IMG/VR virus record: IMGVR_UViG_3300020219_000033 | Span: 1 to 37,507 of that record | Source of the DNA: a virus | Length of the DNA: 37,507 nt | Direction: 5' to 3' (one strand) | In this document: positions 21,995-30,554 of the stretch, piece by piece | How positions within the stretch are numbered: position 1 is the first letter of the stretch | How the letters are laid out: each line of letters starts with the position of its first letter | The notes under the pieces: generated by a model | The model's input: the letters and a program-made list of their open reading frames with translations, nothing else | What the model was told of the DNA's origin: nothing | Databases searched by the model: none | Program-made: the position numbers and the translations under genes

Positions 21995-22372
21995 GTGCCC
22001 ACGTACCTTTACTTTTGTAACCAATGCGCGAAGCGACAGGACGCCTTTCGCAGGATCGCCGAGCGCGATGACTGCCCGGCATGCGCCTGCGGTGCCGCGA
22101 CCGAGCGACGCATCACCGCGACGATGGTCAGCGTCTTCAGCCCCTATCGCTCGGTCGCAGCGGACAAGGAGTCGGGGGAGCGCCCGATCATCCGCAGCCA
22201 GGCCGAGCACAACGCCTTCTTGGCCCGCAACGGCTATGAGGAAGTCGGCAACGACAAATCCATGGCGCCCAAGCACCCGGAGGAGATCGCTGCACGGCGC
22301 GCGGTCGCCCTGAATGAACAGAGCGCCGACGCCTTCGATTTCAACCACGACACGCACGAAGCGGTCGCCTAA
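21995..22372 (+). CDS. FmdB-like zinc-ribbon protein
   Basis: 125 residues from GTG 21995, chosen because AAGGGAG lies about 10 bases upstream; an in-frame ATG at 21974 is possible. The opening PTYLYFCNQCAKRQDAFRRI then CPACACGAATERRI shows the two CxxC/CxC knuckles and Y-x-Y/F-x-C-x-x-C start of FmdB-type zinc ribbons. The remainder is hydrophilic with ERPIIRSQAEHNAFLARNGY. Such proteins occur just before the scaffold/coat genes in several phages of high-GC hosts. Function unknown. Confidence 0.75.
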   Translation: MPTYLYFCNQCAKRQDAFRRIAERDDCPACACGAATERRITATMVSVFSPYRSVAADKESGERPIIRSQAEHNAFLARNGYEEVGNDKSMAPKHPEEIAARRAVALNEQSADAFDFNHDTHEAVA

Positions 22373-22384
22373 AGGATCCCCACC

Positions 22385-23629
22385 ATGCTGAAAACCCTGT
22401 TCTCTTGCCTGTTCGCCGCCCTTGTCCCGTTTCGCGCGCTCGAGGAGTCACCCGGTGGCGAGACGACCACCGACACCGGAGGCGGGGACTCGGCCTCGCT
22501 GCGCGGCGATCTGGCCGCGGCCTGGGACGCGAGCGCGGGCGAGACCGAGACCGACAAGACCGCGACTACCGGTGACGACAAGACCGGGACCAAGCCTGCC
22601 CCCAAACCCGACGTGAGCGAGGCTGCGCGCACGCTGGCGCAATCGCGCGCCGGGAGGGGTACTGAGACAGCCCCCGACAAGACGGGCGCGCCTGACGCGG
22701 CTGTGGCGGCTTCCAGGCGCACTGCCGAGCTTGCGGCCATGGCTCCGGAGGATCGCGCCCGGGCCGAGATCGAAGACCAGCAGAAGGCCGCAGCCGCCGC
22801 CACCGAGGCCCCCCAGCACTGGCCGGCCAAGGATCGCGAGTTTTTCGCCAAGCAAGGCCCCGAGGTCAAGACGTGGCTCATGAGCCGCCACAAGGCCATG
22901 GAGGCCGACTACACCCGCCGCTCGCAGGAAGTCGCCCATGTGCGCCGCGAAGCCGACGAGCTGCGCGAGATCTTCAAGCCGTTCTCCGAGGCGATGGCCT
23001 CCGACGGCATGACCATCCCCATGGCGGTGCGCCAGCTCACGGCCGCGCACCACGCACTCATCAAGGATCCCGCGCAGGGCATTCAGTGGCTCGCCGGGAA
23101 ATACGGAATCGACCTCAAGCAGATTGTCGAGGGGGGCACCCAAGCGGGCCAGCCGGACCCCAACGTCAAAAGGCTCGAGGACCGTCTGGCGCAGCTGGAG
23201 GGCAACACCCAGCGCAGCGCCCAGCACCAGCAGGAGCAGGAACGTAACGCCAATCTGTCGAAAGTCGAGCAGTTCGCAGAAGAACAGGACGCCCAAGGTA
23301 AGCCGCTTCGCCCCCACTTCGATGACGTCGCGAAGGACATTTCGATGCTCCTTCGCGCCGCCCGCGAATCGGGTGACTCGCTTTCCCTTCAGGACGCCTA
23401 CGACCGCGCCATTTACGCCAACCCCGCCGTACGCCAAAAGGTGCTCGCAGCGCAAGACGCCGAGCGCCGGGTGCGGGAAGACGAGGAACGCAAGGTCAAA
23501 GCGAACGCAGCCAGGACCGCGGGATTCGACGTGAAGGGCGAGGGCGCTGCGACATCCGTCGCCGCTCAACCCAATTCGCTGCGTGGGGATCTGGAGGCCG
23601 CATGGGATGCGACTTCGGGCCGCGTGTAG
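22385..23629 (+). CDS. Scaffolding-like capsid assembly protein
   Basis: 414 residues from ATG 22385 with AAGGATCCCCACC upstream. It is highly charged and helical, with an acidic, T/G/D-rich N-terminal region and coiled-coil segments (RRSQEVAHVRREADELREIF; ERNANLSKVEQFAEEQ). It lies directly before the coat gene, as scaffolds do. A motif SLRGDLAAAWDAS near the N-terminus is repeated as SLRGDLEAAWDAT at the extreme C-terminus, followed by SGRV. The first 18 residues are hydrophobic (LKTLFSCLFAALVPFRAL) and could be a helix buried or cleaved. Scaffold assignment is by position and composition. Confidence 0.75.
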   Translation: MLKTLFSCLFAALVPFRALEESPGGETTTDTGGGDSASLRGDLAAAWDASAGETETDKTATTGDDKTGTKPAPKPDVSEAARTLAQSRAGRGTETAPDKTGAPDAAVAASRRTAELAAMAPEDRARAEIEDQQKAAAAATEAPQHWPAKDREFFAKQGPEVKTWLMSRHKAMEADYTRRSQEVAHVRREADELREIFKPFSEAMASDGMTIPMAVRQLTAAHHALIKDPAQGIQWLAGKYGIDLKQIVEGGTQAGQPDPNVKRLEDRLAQLEGNTQRSAQHQQEQERNANLSKVEQFAEEQDAQGKPLRPHFDDVAKDISMLLRAARESGDSLSLQDAYDRAIYANPAVRQKVLAAQDAERRVREDEERKVKANAARTAGFDVKGEGAATSVAAQPNSLRGDLEAAWDATSGRV

Positions 23630-23652
23630 CGCCAAAATCATAGAAGGAAATC

Positions 23653-24618
23653 ATGCCAACACCCAACCTTTCGGAGATCATCACCACGACTCTTCGAAAC
23701 CGGAGCGGAAAAACCGCGGACAACGTGTCCAAGGGCAACGCTCTGTCGATGAAGTTGAAGGAAAAGGGGTCATGGAAACCCGCCACCGGCCGCACGATCG
23801 TGCAAGAGGTCGAGTACGCGGAGGGTAATTTCCAGTGGTACTCCGGCTACGAGGAGATCGATATCTCTCCTCCGGACGTGATCAGCGCATTCGAATTCAA
23901 CTGGAAGCAGGCCGCCGCCTCGGTGTCCGCCTCCGGCTTGGAGATCGACGTGCAGAACACGGGCAAGGAGCAGATCATCGATCTGTTCGAGGCGCGCATC
24001 AAAAACGCCGAGAAAACGCTGAAGAACAACATCAACATCGGCGCGATCTCGAACGGCACTGGCTCGGGCGGCAAGCAACTGGGGGGCCTGAAGCTCCTGG
24101 TGGCGAACGACCCGACAACCGGCACCGTCGGCGGGGTCGATCGCTCGCTCACGGCCAACATCTGGGCGCGCAATCATGTGTACGACGCCAGCACGGACGG
24201 GGGCACGGCCGCCACCGCCACGAACATCCAGCGGTACATGAACACCTTGTACCTGCGATGCACTCGCGGCGCGGACAAGCCGGACCTGATCCTGGCCGAT
24301 GCGCTGTATTACGGCCTGTTCTGGTCGAGCCTGCAGGCCATCCAGCGGATCAACGATCCGAAGCGTGGTGTTGCCGGATTCCAGAGCGTGGCGTTCGGCT
24401 CGGCTGATGTCTGCTACGAGGACTCGACCGAAATGCCGGCCTCGCAGATGTACTTCTTGAACACGGATTACCTGTTCATGCGGTACTCGCCCAAGCGCAA
24501 CTTCACGCCGCTCGATCGCGTGCAGTCCATCAACCAGGACGCGATCGTGCAACTGATCACGTTCGCAGCGAACCTGACGGGCAGCAATTTCGCTCTTCAG
24601 GGCACGCTGAAGGCATAA
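23653..24618 (+). CDS. Major capsid (coat) protein
   Basis: 321 residues from ATG 23653 with AGAAGGAAATC upstream. The sequence is well-balanced and globular: an N-terminal arm (PNLSEIITTTLRNRSGK), a beta-rich middle (TIVQEVEYAEGNFQWYSGYE), a helix LFEARIKNAEKTLKNNINIG, and GLFWSSLQAIQRIND. This resembles the class of HK97-fold coat proteins of about 320 residues found in podoviruses and Mu-like phages. It follows the scaffold and precedes a 171-residue likely decoration protein. It is the most probable major virion protein. No protease gene was found, so proteolytic maturation is not evident. Confidence 0.88.
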   Translation: MPTPNLSEIITTTLRNRSGKTADNVSKGNALSMKLKEKGSWKPATGRTIVQEVEYAEGNFQWYSGYEEIDISPPDVISAFEFNWKQAAASVSASGLEIDVQNTGKEQIIDLFEARIKNAEKTLKNNINIGAISNGTGSGGKQLGGLKLLVANDPTTGTVGGVDRSLTANIWARNHVYDASTDGGTAATATNIQRYMNTLYLRCTRGADKPDLILADALYYGLFWSSLQAIQRINDPKRGVAGFQSVAFGSADVCYEDSTEMPASQMYFLNTDYLFMRYSPKRNFTPLDRVQSINQDAIVQLITFAANLTGSNFALQGTLKA

Positions 24619-24628
24619 GGAGAAGACC

Positions 24629-25144
24629 ATGCCATTTCGTATCCTTTCCCCCACGCCTGGACTGCAGAAAATCACCGATGGCTCTTCGACGCAAAACCAC
24701 CCTGTCGGCACGATCATCAGGGCGGCCGACGATGCGACGAACGGCCAGGGGCACGGCGAGTTCATCTACTTGCTCGGCGTTGTTGGCACTCTCACCGGCA
24801 TGCTGGTGATCTACAACGTAGCCACCGGCCTGACGGCCTTGCTGACCGTGACAAACGGTCGGGTCAAGGGTGCTCCGGTCGCGGTTGCGATGCGAGCGAA
24901 CGTCGCCGGCCAGTACGGCTGGTATCAGATCACCGGCCTCGCGGTGATCAGGAAGACGACGGTGGCGACGTTGCCGCAGGTTCCGATCTTCATCAGCGCA
25001 ACGGCCGGGCGGATGAAAACGCTCGCATCGGCCGGGCAGATGATCCTGGGTGCGCAAACCGCGAACCTGACGACCATCGTTTCCACGACCTCGACAGTCA
25101 CCGTGCTCATCAATCGGCCGGTCACGCAGTCGCAGATCACGTAA
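24629..25144 (+). CDS. Putative head decoration protein
   Basis: 171 residues from ATG 24629, with AAGGAGAAGACC upstream. It is rich in T, V, G and A and predicted to be mainly beta (GTLTGMLVIYNVATGLTAL, TVTNGRVKGAPVAVAMRANV, TTIVSTTSTVTVLIN). The size, composition and position directly after the coat gene fit a head-decoration or minor capsid protein. No motif proves this. Confidence 0.65.
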   Translation: MPFRILSPTPGLQKITDGSSTQNHPVGTIIRAADDATNGQGHGEFIYLLGVVGTLTGMLVIYNVATGLTALLTVTNGRVKGAPVAVAMRANVAGQYGWYQITGLAVIRKTTVATLPQVPIFISATAGRMKTLASAGQMILGAQTANLTTIVSTTSTVTVLINRPVTQSQIT

Positions 25145-25147
25145 CAA

Positions 25148-26338
25148 ATGCACCACTGCGCCTCATGCCAGGGCCGCACGGTCGAAGTGATGAACTTCGG
25201 CCGCGTGGCTTTGGCGGGCGCTTTTCTGAAGCCGGATGCGTTCGATTCAGAAAAGCGTCACGCCCTCACGCTCAGGTTTTGCGAGCAGTGTTTTCTCGTG
25301 CAGGTTGGCGAGCAGGTTCCGGCCGAAATCCTGTTCGAGCACTATTTTTATTTTTCGTCCGCGACCGAGACCATGCGCACGCACTTTCAGCTGATGGCGC
25401 GCGATCTTGTCGAGCGGTTCAAGCCCGAGAGCGTCCTCGAAATCGGCTGCAACGATGGGATTCTGCTGCGCCCGCTGCAGAAGCTCGGCGTGCGCAGACT
25501 CCTTGGCGTGGACCCGGCGAAGAACGTCACGCCGCGCGATCTGCCGATCATCAATGGCTACTGGGGCACCGAATTCGCGAAGGCCGCGCTCGGCGGAGAC
25601 CGTTTCGATCTCATCGTGGCAAACAATGTGTTCGCCCACATCGCTGACATCAATGATGCGTGCGCCGCGGTTGCCCGGACGCTCGCACCCGGCGGCTCGT
25701 TCGTTTTCGAGGTCAACCGGCTCGACGACATGGTGCTCGGTCTGGCTTACGACTGGGTGTATCACGAGCACCTGTATTACTACTCGCTGATCGCGCTGGA
25801 CACTCTGCTCGCGCGCCATGGGCTGGAGGTCTGGGACTTGAAGCCGATCGGCACGCACGCCGGCAGCCGCCGGTATTACGCGAGCGCCAAAGGCACTCAC
25901 GCGGTGGCCCGCGCGGTGCACGATCAGCGCGCACAGGAGCTCTGGGCCGGACTGGACAAGCCAGCGCGTTACCTCCAGTTCGCACAAGCTGCGCAAGCGC
26001 ACAGCGCGGACCTGAAGGCGCTGCTTGCGGGATACGGGAAGGTTGCCGGATACGGGGCGTGCGGGCGCACGAACACGCTGCTGCAGTACGCAGGGCTCGG
26101 CGCGCAGGACATCGCCTACATCGTGGACGACGCGCCGGCAAAGCACGGGTTCTTCACGCCCGGAACGCATATTGAGATCTCGCCGGCCGAGCGCCTTGTC
26201 ACCGAGCCGCCCGAGTGCGTGGTCGTGTTCGCTTGGAGTTTCCTCGCGGAGATCCAGCCGAAGCTGCGGGGCTTCGGTGGAGAAATCGTCATTCCGCTAC
26301 CGCACATCTACAAGCAGAGCGAGAGGAAAGCCGCGTGA
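25148..26338 (+). CDS. Sugar C-methyltransferase-type SAM enzyme (zinc-binding N-domain)
   Basis: 396 residues from ATG 25148, three bases after the previous stop. An N-terminal zinc-binding domain has Cys 4, 7, 45 and 48 (HHCASC, RFCEQC). The SAM-binding motif VLEIGCNDGILL is at 96-107. The catalytic signature WVYHEHLYYYS (204-214) corresponds to the YHEH region of TDP-sugar 3-C-methyltransferases such as TcaB9. The C-terminal domain has GYGACGRTNTLLQY near residue 303. This three-domain order (zinc, Rossmann, C-methyltransferase C-domain) is characteristic of enzymes adding a methyl carbon to deoxysugars. It overlaps the multi-domain glycosyltransferase, so both probably act on the same glycan. 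Confidence 0.88.
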   Translation: MHHCASCQGRTVEVMNFGRVALAGAFLKPDAFDSEKRHALTLRFCEQCFLVQVGEQVPAEILFEHYFYFSSATETMRTHFQLMARDLVERFKPESVLEIGCNDGILLRPLQKLGVRRLLGVDPAKNVTPRDLPIINGYWGTEFAKAALGGDRFDLIVANNVFAHIADINDACAAVARTLAPGGSFVFEVNRLDDMVLGLAYDWVYHEHLYYYSLIALDTLLARHGLEVWDLKPIGTHAGSRRYYASAKGTHAVARAVHDQRAQELWAGLDKPARYLQFAQAAQAHSADLKALLAGYGKVAGYGACGRTNTLLQYAGLGAQDIAYIVDDAPAKHGFFTPGTHIEISPAERLVTEPPECVVVFAWSFLAEIQPKLRGFGGEIVIPLPHIYKQSERKAA

Positions 26339-29217
26339 AAATCTCACTCATCCTCCCGTACTGGGACCGGCAGGCCGCTGCGGACAAGGCACTCGCGCTG
26401 CTCGATCAGCATTACGCCGGGCTCGATCTGGAAGTGATCGTGGTCGACGACGGCAATAGCGTTCCATTCCAGCCTCAGCCCGGACCGCTTAACGTGCGGG
26501 TCATCTATCTGCCGGTGAAGGACGAGCCGAAATCGCCTGCAACGTGCTGGAACGTCGGCGCCAAGGCCGCGACGGGCGACATCCTCGTGCTCTCCTGCAT
26601 CGAGATCCTGCACGAGCAGCCGGTGCTCAAGCAGCTTGCGCACGCGGTGATAGAGGGCGGGCCGGATGCCTACGTGCTCGCCGCCGCGTACTGCCCTGAG
26701 AGCAAGGAATGGCACTGCCACAGCACCGAGCGCGCCACGGACGCGCCGGAGCTTCCCGAGGGCTTCGGACGCGCCTTCTGCGGGGCCATGCACCGCGACC
26801 TGTATTTTCGCGCGGGCGGCTGGGACGAGGATTACCGCGAGGGCGCGGGCTACGAAGATATCGACTTTGCCCGGCGCATGCAGCGGGCCGGCGCCGTGCC
26901 CCAGATCCGCGACGATCTGATCGTGACGCACCCGAAAACAGGCGCCCGCATCGCCTGGCCGCCCGAGAAGTTCCTGAGAAACGAGGCGATTCTCCGCTCC
27001 AAGTGGACGCCCCCCGTCACATTCGTGTGCCTGAAGGCCGGCCCGATGTACGGCCCGGAGTACGTGAACATTCTCCGCGACATGGTCGCGCGGTGCCTGC
27101 CGTTGGGCTACCCCGGCCGCTTCGTTTGCATCACGGACGACCCGAGCGGCCTGGACGCTGGGATCGAGACGCTGCCGCTGCCGGCGGATCTGGAACGCTG
27201 GTGGGGCAAGCTCTGGATGTTCAACCGGGGCCTGTTCCCCGATGGCTCGCGCATGGTCTTCATGGACCTGGACACCGTGATCGTCGGAAGGCTTGACGAC
27301 ATCGTCGGCTACCGCGGCCAGTTCGCCACGCTGCACGATTTCTACACGCCCGAGCGCCTCGGGCCTGCGGTGATGCTGTGGGAGGCAGGCGGGGCCGCTG
27401 CGCGAATCTGGGACGCATGGGAGGCCGCTGGCAAGCCGCGCAACGACTGGGGCGATCTGTGGTGGATCAACCAGCTTGAGGGCGGGGAGTTCGCGCGCAA
27501 CGCCGACGTGCTGCAAAAGCTCCTCCCGGGACAATTTTGCTCGTTCAAGGCGCACTGCAGGCCGATGTACCCGAGGGGCACGCGCGTGGTGTGTTTCCAC
27601 GGCGAGCCGCGCCCGCACAACGCAGGCCTCGAATGGGTGCAGATGGCGTGGCGCGTCGGTGGGGGATCGGTCGCCGAGTTGGAGCTAGTCGCAAACACCG
27701 CGCGGGAAACGGTCGCCGAGAACGTGCGCCTGGCGTGCGCGCGCGACCTGCCGCGATTCAATACCGCCGAATTCGCTCTCGAGCGCGCGGTCGCGATTGT
27801 CGGGGGTGGCCCCTCCCTCGTCGACACACTGGACGAGCTTCGCCTCCGCGTGCAGAACGGTTGCCTCGTTTTCGCGGTGAACGGCGCGGTGCATTACCTG
27901 GCTTCCGAGGGGATCAAGACGGACGTGCAGGTCATCATCGATTCGCGGGTCGAGAACGTGCGTTTCGTGGACCCGCCGATGGCCGAGCGCTACTACGTGG
28001 CCTCCCAGTGCGCGCCCGGGATCTTCGATGCGCTGGCGTCGCATCAGGTCACGCTCATGCACATGAACACCGCAGGGATCGCGGAGACGCTGCCGGCGGG
28101 CGAATCAGCCGACGAGCTCGTGAGCTCCGGCTCAACCGTGGGCCTGGCGGCGCTGGTCGTCGCCTACCGGCTCGGACACCGGACGATGCACCTGTTCGGC
28201 TTCGACTCGAGTTACGAAGAGGTGCACCACGCCTACCCCCAGCCCGCGAACGACGCGGATTCAGTGATCGAGGCGACAGCCGGCGGCCGCACGTTCAAAG
28301 CCGCGCCCTGGATGGTCGCGCAGGTCAACGAGTTTGTATCCATCGCCGGGCAACTCGCGCAAGCCGATTGCGTCGTCACCGTCTCAGGTGACGGGCTCCT
28401 GCCGCACGCGGCACACGAAATGACGAAGCCTGCCCCGGACCCCATTGCAAACCTGCCGACGAACACGCCGGCCGAGATCCTGATCGAGCAGGCCCGGGTG
28501 AATCTCGCGCGCGATCTTCCGCAATTCCGCGAGATCGATAAGGCCCACGTCAAGACCGCGATCATCGTGGGCGGCGGGCCGTCGCTCGCGGACAACCTGC
28601 CCAAGCTCCAGCAACTGCGCAATCGCGGCGCGGTGATCTTCGCGCTGAACGGCACGCATGATTGGTTGATCGATCGCGGGATCGTGCCGAACTTCTGCGT
28701 CATGGCCGACGCGCGGCCGGACAACGTGCAGTTCGTGCAGGGCCCGCAGGATGACGTCACGTACCTGCTCGCCTCGCAGTGCCATCCGTCGGCGTTCGAT
28801 GCGCTGGCAGGCTATGACGTGATCGTCTGGACCGCATATGTCGAGGGCATCGAGCCGGTGATCGACGCTTGCGGGAAACCCGTCATCGCGCTTGGTGGCG
28901 GGGCGACGGTCGGCCTCAAGACCATGACGATCGCAAGCCTCTGGGGCTTTCGCAATCTTCATCTCTTCGGGTTCGATAGTTGTTATCGCGGGGGCGCGAA
29001 TCACGCCTACCCGCAACCGATGAACGATGCCGAGAGCGTGCTCGATGTCGATTTCTCGGGGCGCAAATTCCGCTGCGCGCCCTGGATGATCCAGCAGGCG
29101 CAGGGCTTCGAGCAGCAGGCCCCGTTGCTTCGCGCAGCGGGTTGCCGGATCAAGGTCCACGGCGAGGGCCTCATCGCACTTGTCGCACAACAACAACAAC
29201 TTCAAGAGGCCGCATAG
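26335..29217 (+). CDS. Four-domain glycosyltransferase: GT2-like, GT8-like and two tandem DUF115/MptE-like domains
   Basis: 960 residues from GTG 26335, overlapping the methyltransferase stop (GTGA); an upstream in-frame start would lie inside that gene. Residues 1-215 are a GT-A fold of family-2 type (ISLILPYWDRQAA, VIVVDDGN, GYEDIDFARRM). Residues 228-430 look like a second GT-A domain of GT8 type, with TFVCLKAGPMYGPEYVNILR and a DxD motif in MVFMDLDTVIVGRL. Residues 485-690 and 741-945 are two homologous copies of the DUF115 Rossmann-type domain, also found in Maf flagellin glycosyltransferases: VGGGPSL, LFGFDS, HAYPQP, APWM in each. Proposed role: building or attaching a glycan on virion or host surface protein. 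Substrates unknown. Confidence 0.85.
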   Translation: MKISLILPYWDRQAAADKALALLDQHYAGLDLEVIVVDDGNSVPFQPQPGPLNVRVIYLPVKDEPKSPATCWNVGAKAATGDILVLSCIEILHEQPVLKQLAHAVIEGGPDAYVLAAAYCPESKEWHCHSTERATDAPELPEGFGRAFCGAMHRDLYFRAGGWDEDYREGAGYEDIDFARRMQRAGAVPQIRDDLIVTHPKTGARIAWPPEKFLRNEAILRSKWTPPVTFVCLKAGPMYGPEYVNILRDMVARCLPLGYPGRFVCITDDPSGLDAGIETLPLPADLERWWGKLWMFNRGLFPDGSRMVFMDLDTVIVGRLDDIVGYRGQFATLHDFYTPERLGPAVMLWEAGGAAARIWDAWEAAGKPRNDWGDLWWINQLEGGEFARNADVLQKLLPGQFCSFKAHCRPMYPRGTRVVCFHGEPRPHNAGLEWVQMAWRVGGGSVAELELVANTARETVAENVRLACARDLPRFNTAEFALERAVAIVGGGPSLVDTLDELRLRVQNGCLVFAVNGAVHYLASEGIKTDVQVIIDSRVENVRFVDPPMAERYYVASQCAPGIFDALASHQVTLMHMNTAGIAETLPAGESADELVSSGSTVGLAALVVAYRLGHRTMHLFGFDSSYEEVHHAYPQPANDADSVIEATAGGRTFKAAPWMVAQVNEFVSIAGQLAQADCVVTVSGDGLLPHAAHEMTKPAPDPIANLPTNTPAEILIEQARVNLARDLPQFREIDKAHVKTAIIVGGGPSLADNLPKLQQLRNRGAVIFALNGTHDWLIDRGIVPNFCVMADARPDNVQFVQGPQDDVTYLLASQCHPSAFDALAGYDVIVWTAYVEGIEPVIDACGKPVIALGGGATVGLKTMTIASLWGFRNLHLFGFDSCYRGGANHAYPQPMNDAESVLDVDFSGRKFRCAPWMIQQAQGFEQQAPLLRAAGCRIKVHGEGLIALVAQQQQLQEAA

Positions 29218-29853
29218 ATGGAGCCCACAGAGCAATCGTTCATGTCTTTCCTTCCGGGTGCGCAGCAAGAGGACGACAAGATGTTGATCGTCCAATTTTT
29301 CGTGAAGCCCAAGCTCATGGGCCTGAAATCCATCGAAGCCGGGCACGAGGTGTACGAGGATCGCGAGTACGTCGAGATCAAGATCAAGGGGCAGTCAAAA
29401 CAGATCGTGGTCGAAGAGGTCACGCTCAAGCACAAGAAGCAATACCCGATTGCCTATCACCAGTTTTTCACGCAAAAGCCGCTGCCGCTGGTTGGCTCCC
29501 CGATCGAGCAGCTGCCCGGCCTAGGGCCGTCGATGGCGATCAGGCTCAAGCAGCTCAACATTCGCTCGATCGAGGACATGGCGGGCGTCTCGGACGAGAC
29601 CGTGATTCAGGAGATCGGGGCCGGCGCCCGGGATCTCATAAAACGCGCGAAGGCCTTTCTTTCACAAACCAGCGTGCAGACCCTGAGCCTGGCCGAGGAA
29701 AACTCCGCGCTCAAGGGGCAGCTCACGGAGCAGGGTGACGCGATCAGGCGACTGCAGGAGCAGCTCGCCATCCTGACCGCGCCGAAGGCCCGCAAGCTCA
29801 AGGCCCGCAAGCTCAAGGCCAACGGTGCTGCACACGCGGAAACCGCGCAATGA
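29218..29853 (+). CDS. Helix-hairpin-helix and coiled-coil protein
   Basis: 211 residues from ATG 29218. Residues 1-90 are a beta-rich domain (MLIVQFFVKPKLMGLKSIEA, YVEIKIKGQSKQIVVEEV). Residues about 98-145 carry a helix-hairpin-helix, IEQLPGLGPSMAIRLKQLNI then RSIEDMAGVSDETVIQEIG, the fold used in non-specific DNA binding. A coiled coil (LAEENSALKGQLTEQGDAIR) and a KARKLKARKLKA repeat finish the chain. It sits between the glycosyltransferase and the connector genes. A head-completion or DNA-contacting virion role is an inference. Confidence 0.75.
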   Translation: MEPTEQSFMSFLPGAQQEDDKMLIVQFFVKPKLMGLKSIEAGHEVYEDREYVEIKIKGQSKQIVVEEVTLKHKKQYPIAYHQFFTQKPLPLVGSPIEQLPGLGPSMAIRLKQLNIRSIEDMAGVSDETVIQEIGAGARDLIKRAKAFLSQTSVQTLSLAEENSALKGQLTEQGDAIRRLQEQLAILTAPKARKLKARKLKANGAAHAETAQ

Positions 29854-30554
29854 GTCTCTTGAGCGTCGCGCAGGCCGTCGCTGAAGAAGTGGGATTGCCC
29901 GCCCCCAGCGTGGTGATCGGCTCGACGGACAAGACGGCCAAGCAGCTCCTGCGGCTCATCAACCGCGCGGGCAAGCGCCTGGCAAAAAAGAACTGGGTGA
30001 TCCTGCAGAAGGAGCACACCTTCTCGACGGTGGCTGCGACGGCGAGCTATGCGCTCCCCACGGACTTCGAGCGGTTGCTCGATCAGACGGCATGGGACCG
30101 TACGAAATACTGGAGCCTGCGCGGGCCGACCAGCCCGACGCTCTGGCAGGTGCGTAAATCCGGCATCGTGGCGCCCAGCATCCGCTCGGCCTTTCGCATC
30201 AAGCCCGACACCCGGGTGAACAAGTTCTTTCTCGATCCCACGCCCACGGCGGTGGTGTCGATGGTGTTCGAGTACGCCTCTGACCAGTGGGTGAAGGACA
30301 GCGCGAACGCGGGCGGTAAAGCCGCGTACGCGGTGGATACCGACATCGCCCTGATCAGCGAGGAGCTGCTCGAGCTGGACTGCGTTTGGCGGATCCTGAA
30401 CCGCAAGGGCTTCGCCTACGCCGAGGAAAAACAAGAAGCCGAGGACGCGATCAATCAGGCTTTTGCCGACGACGGCGGGGCGCCGGTACTCGACATGGGC
30501 GGGGCGCGCACCAGCATGCGGCCGAACGTGCGCGAAGGCGGGTTCGGATCGTGA
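29850..30554 (+). CDS. Head-tail adaptor protein (P22 gp4-like position)
   Basis: 234 residues from ATG 29850 (ATGA overlap). The first 70 residues are helical (LSVAQAVAEEVGLPAPSVVI, KQLLRLINRAGKRLAKKNWV), followed by a beta hairpin region (TFSTVAATASYALPTDFERL) and FRIKPDTRVNKFFLDPTPTA, then a C-terminal helix. This L-x-x-x-N-x-x-x-x-x-L-x-x-x-x-W, then Y-x-L-P-x-D-F pattern is recurrent among podovirus tail-tube/adaptor proteins of the gp4/gp11 type, which sit below the portal. It directly precedes the larger tail hub gene. Family assignment from pattern and place. Confidence 0.78.
   Translation: MSLLSVAQAVAEEVGLPAPSVVIGSTDKTAKQLLRLINRAGKRLAKKNWVILQKEHTFSTVAATASYALPTDFERLLDQTAWDRTKYWSLRGPTSPTLWQVRKSGIVAPSIRSAFRIKPDTRVNKFFLDPTPTAVVSMVFEYASDQWVKDSANAGGKAAYAVDTDIALISEELLELDCVWRILNRKGFAYAEEKQEAEDAINQAFADDGGAPVLDMGGARTSMRPNVREGGFGS

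Noticed and set aside
22448-23641. 397-codon minus-strand ORF
   Set aside because: Antisense shadow of the scaffold-like gene, with biased L/G/R/H composition.
26344-27618. 424-codon minus-strand ORF
   Set aside because: Antisense to the glycosyltransferase, whose plus frame carries clear GT motifs.
28384-29346. 320-codon minus-strand ORF
   Set aside because: Antisense shadow of the second DUF115 domain.
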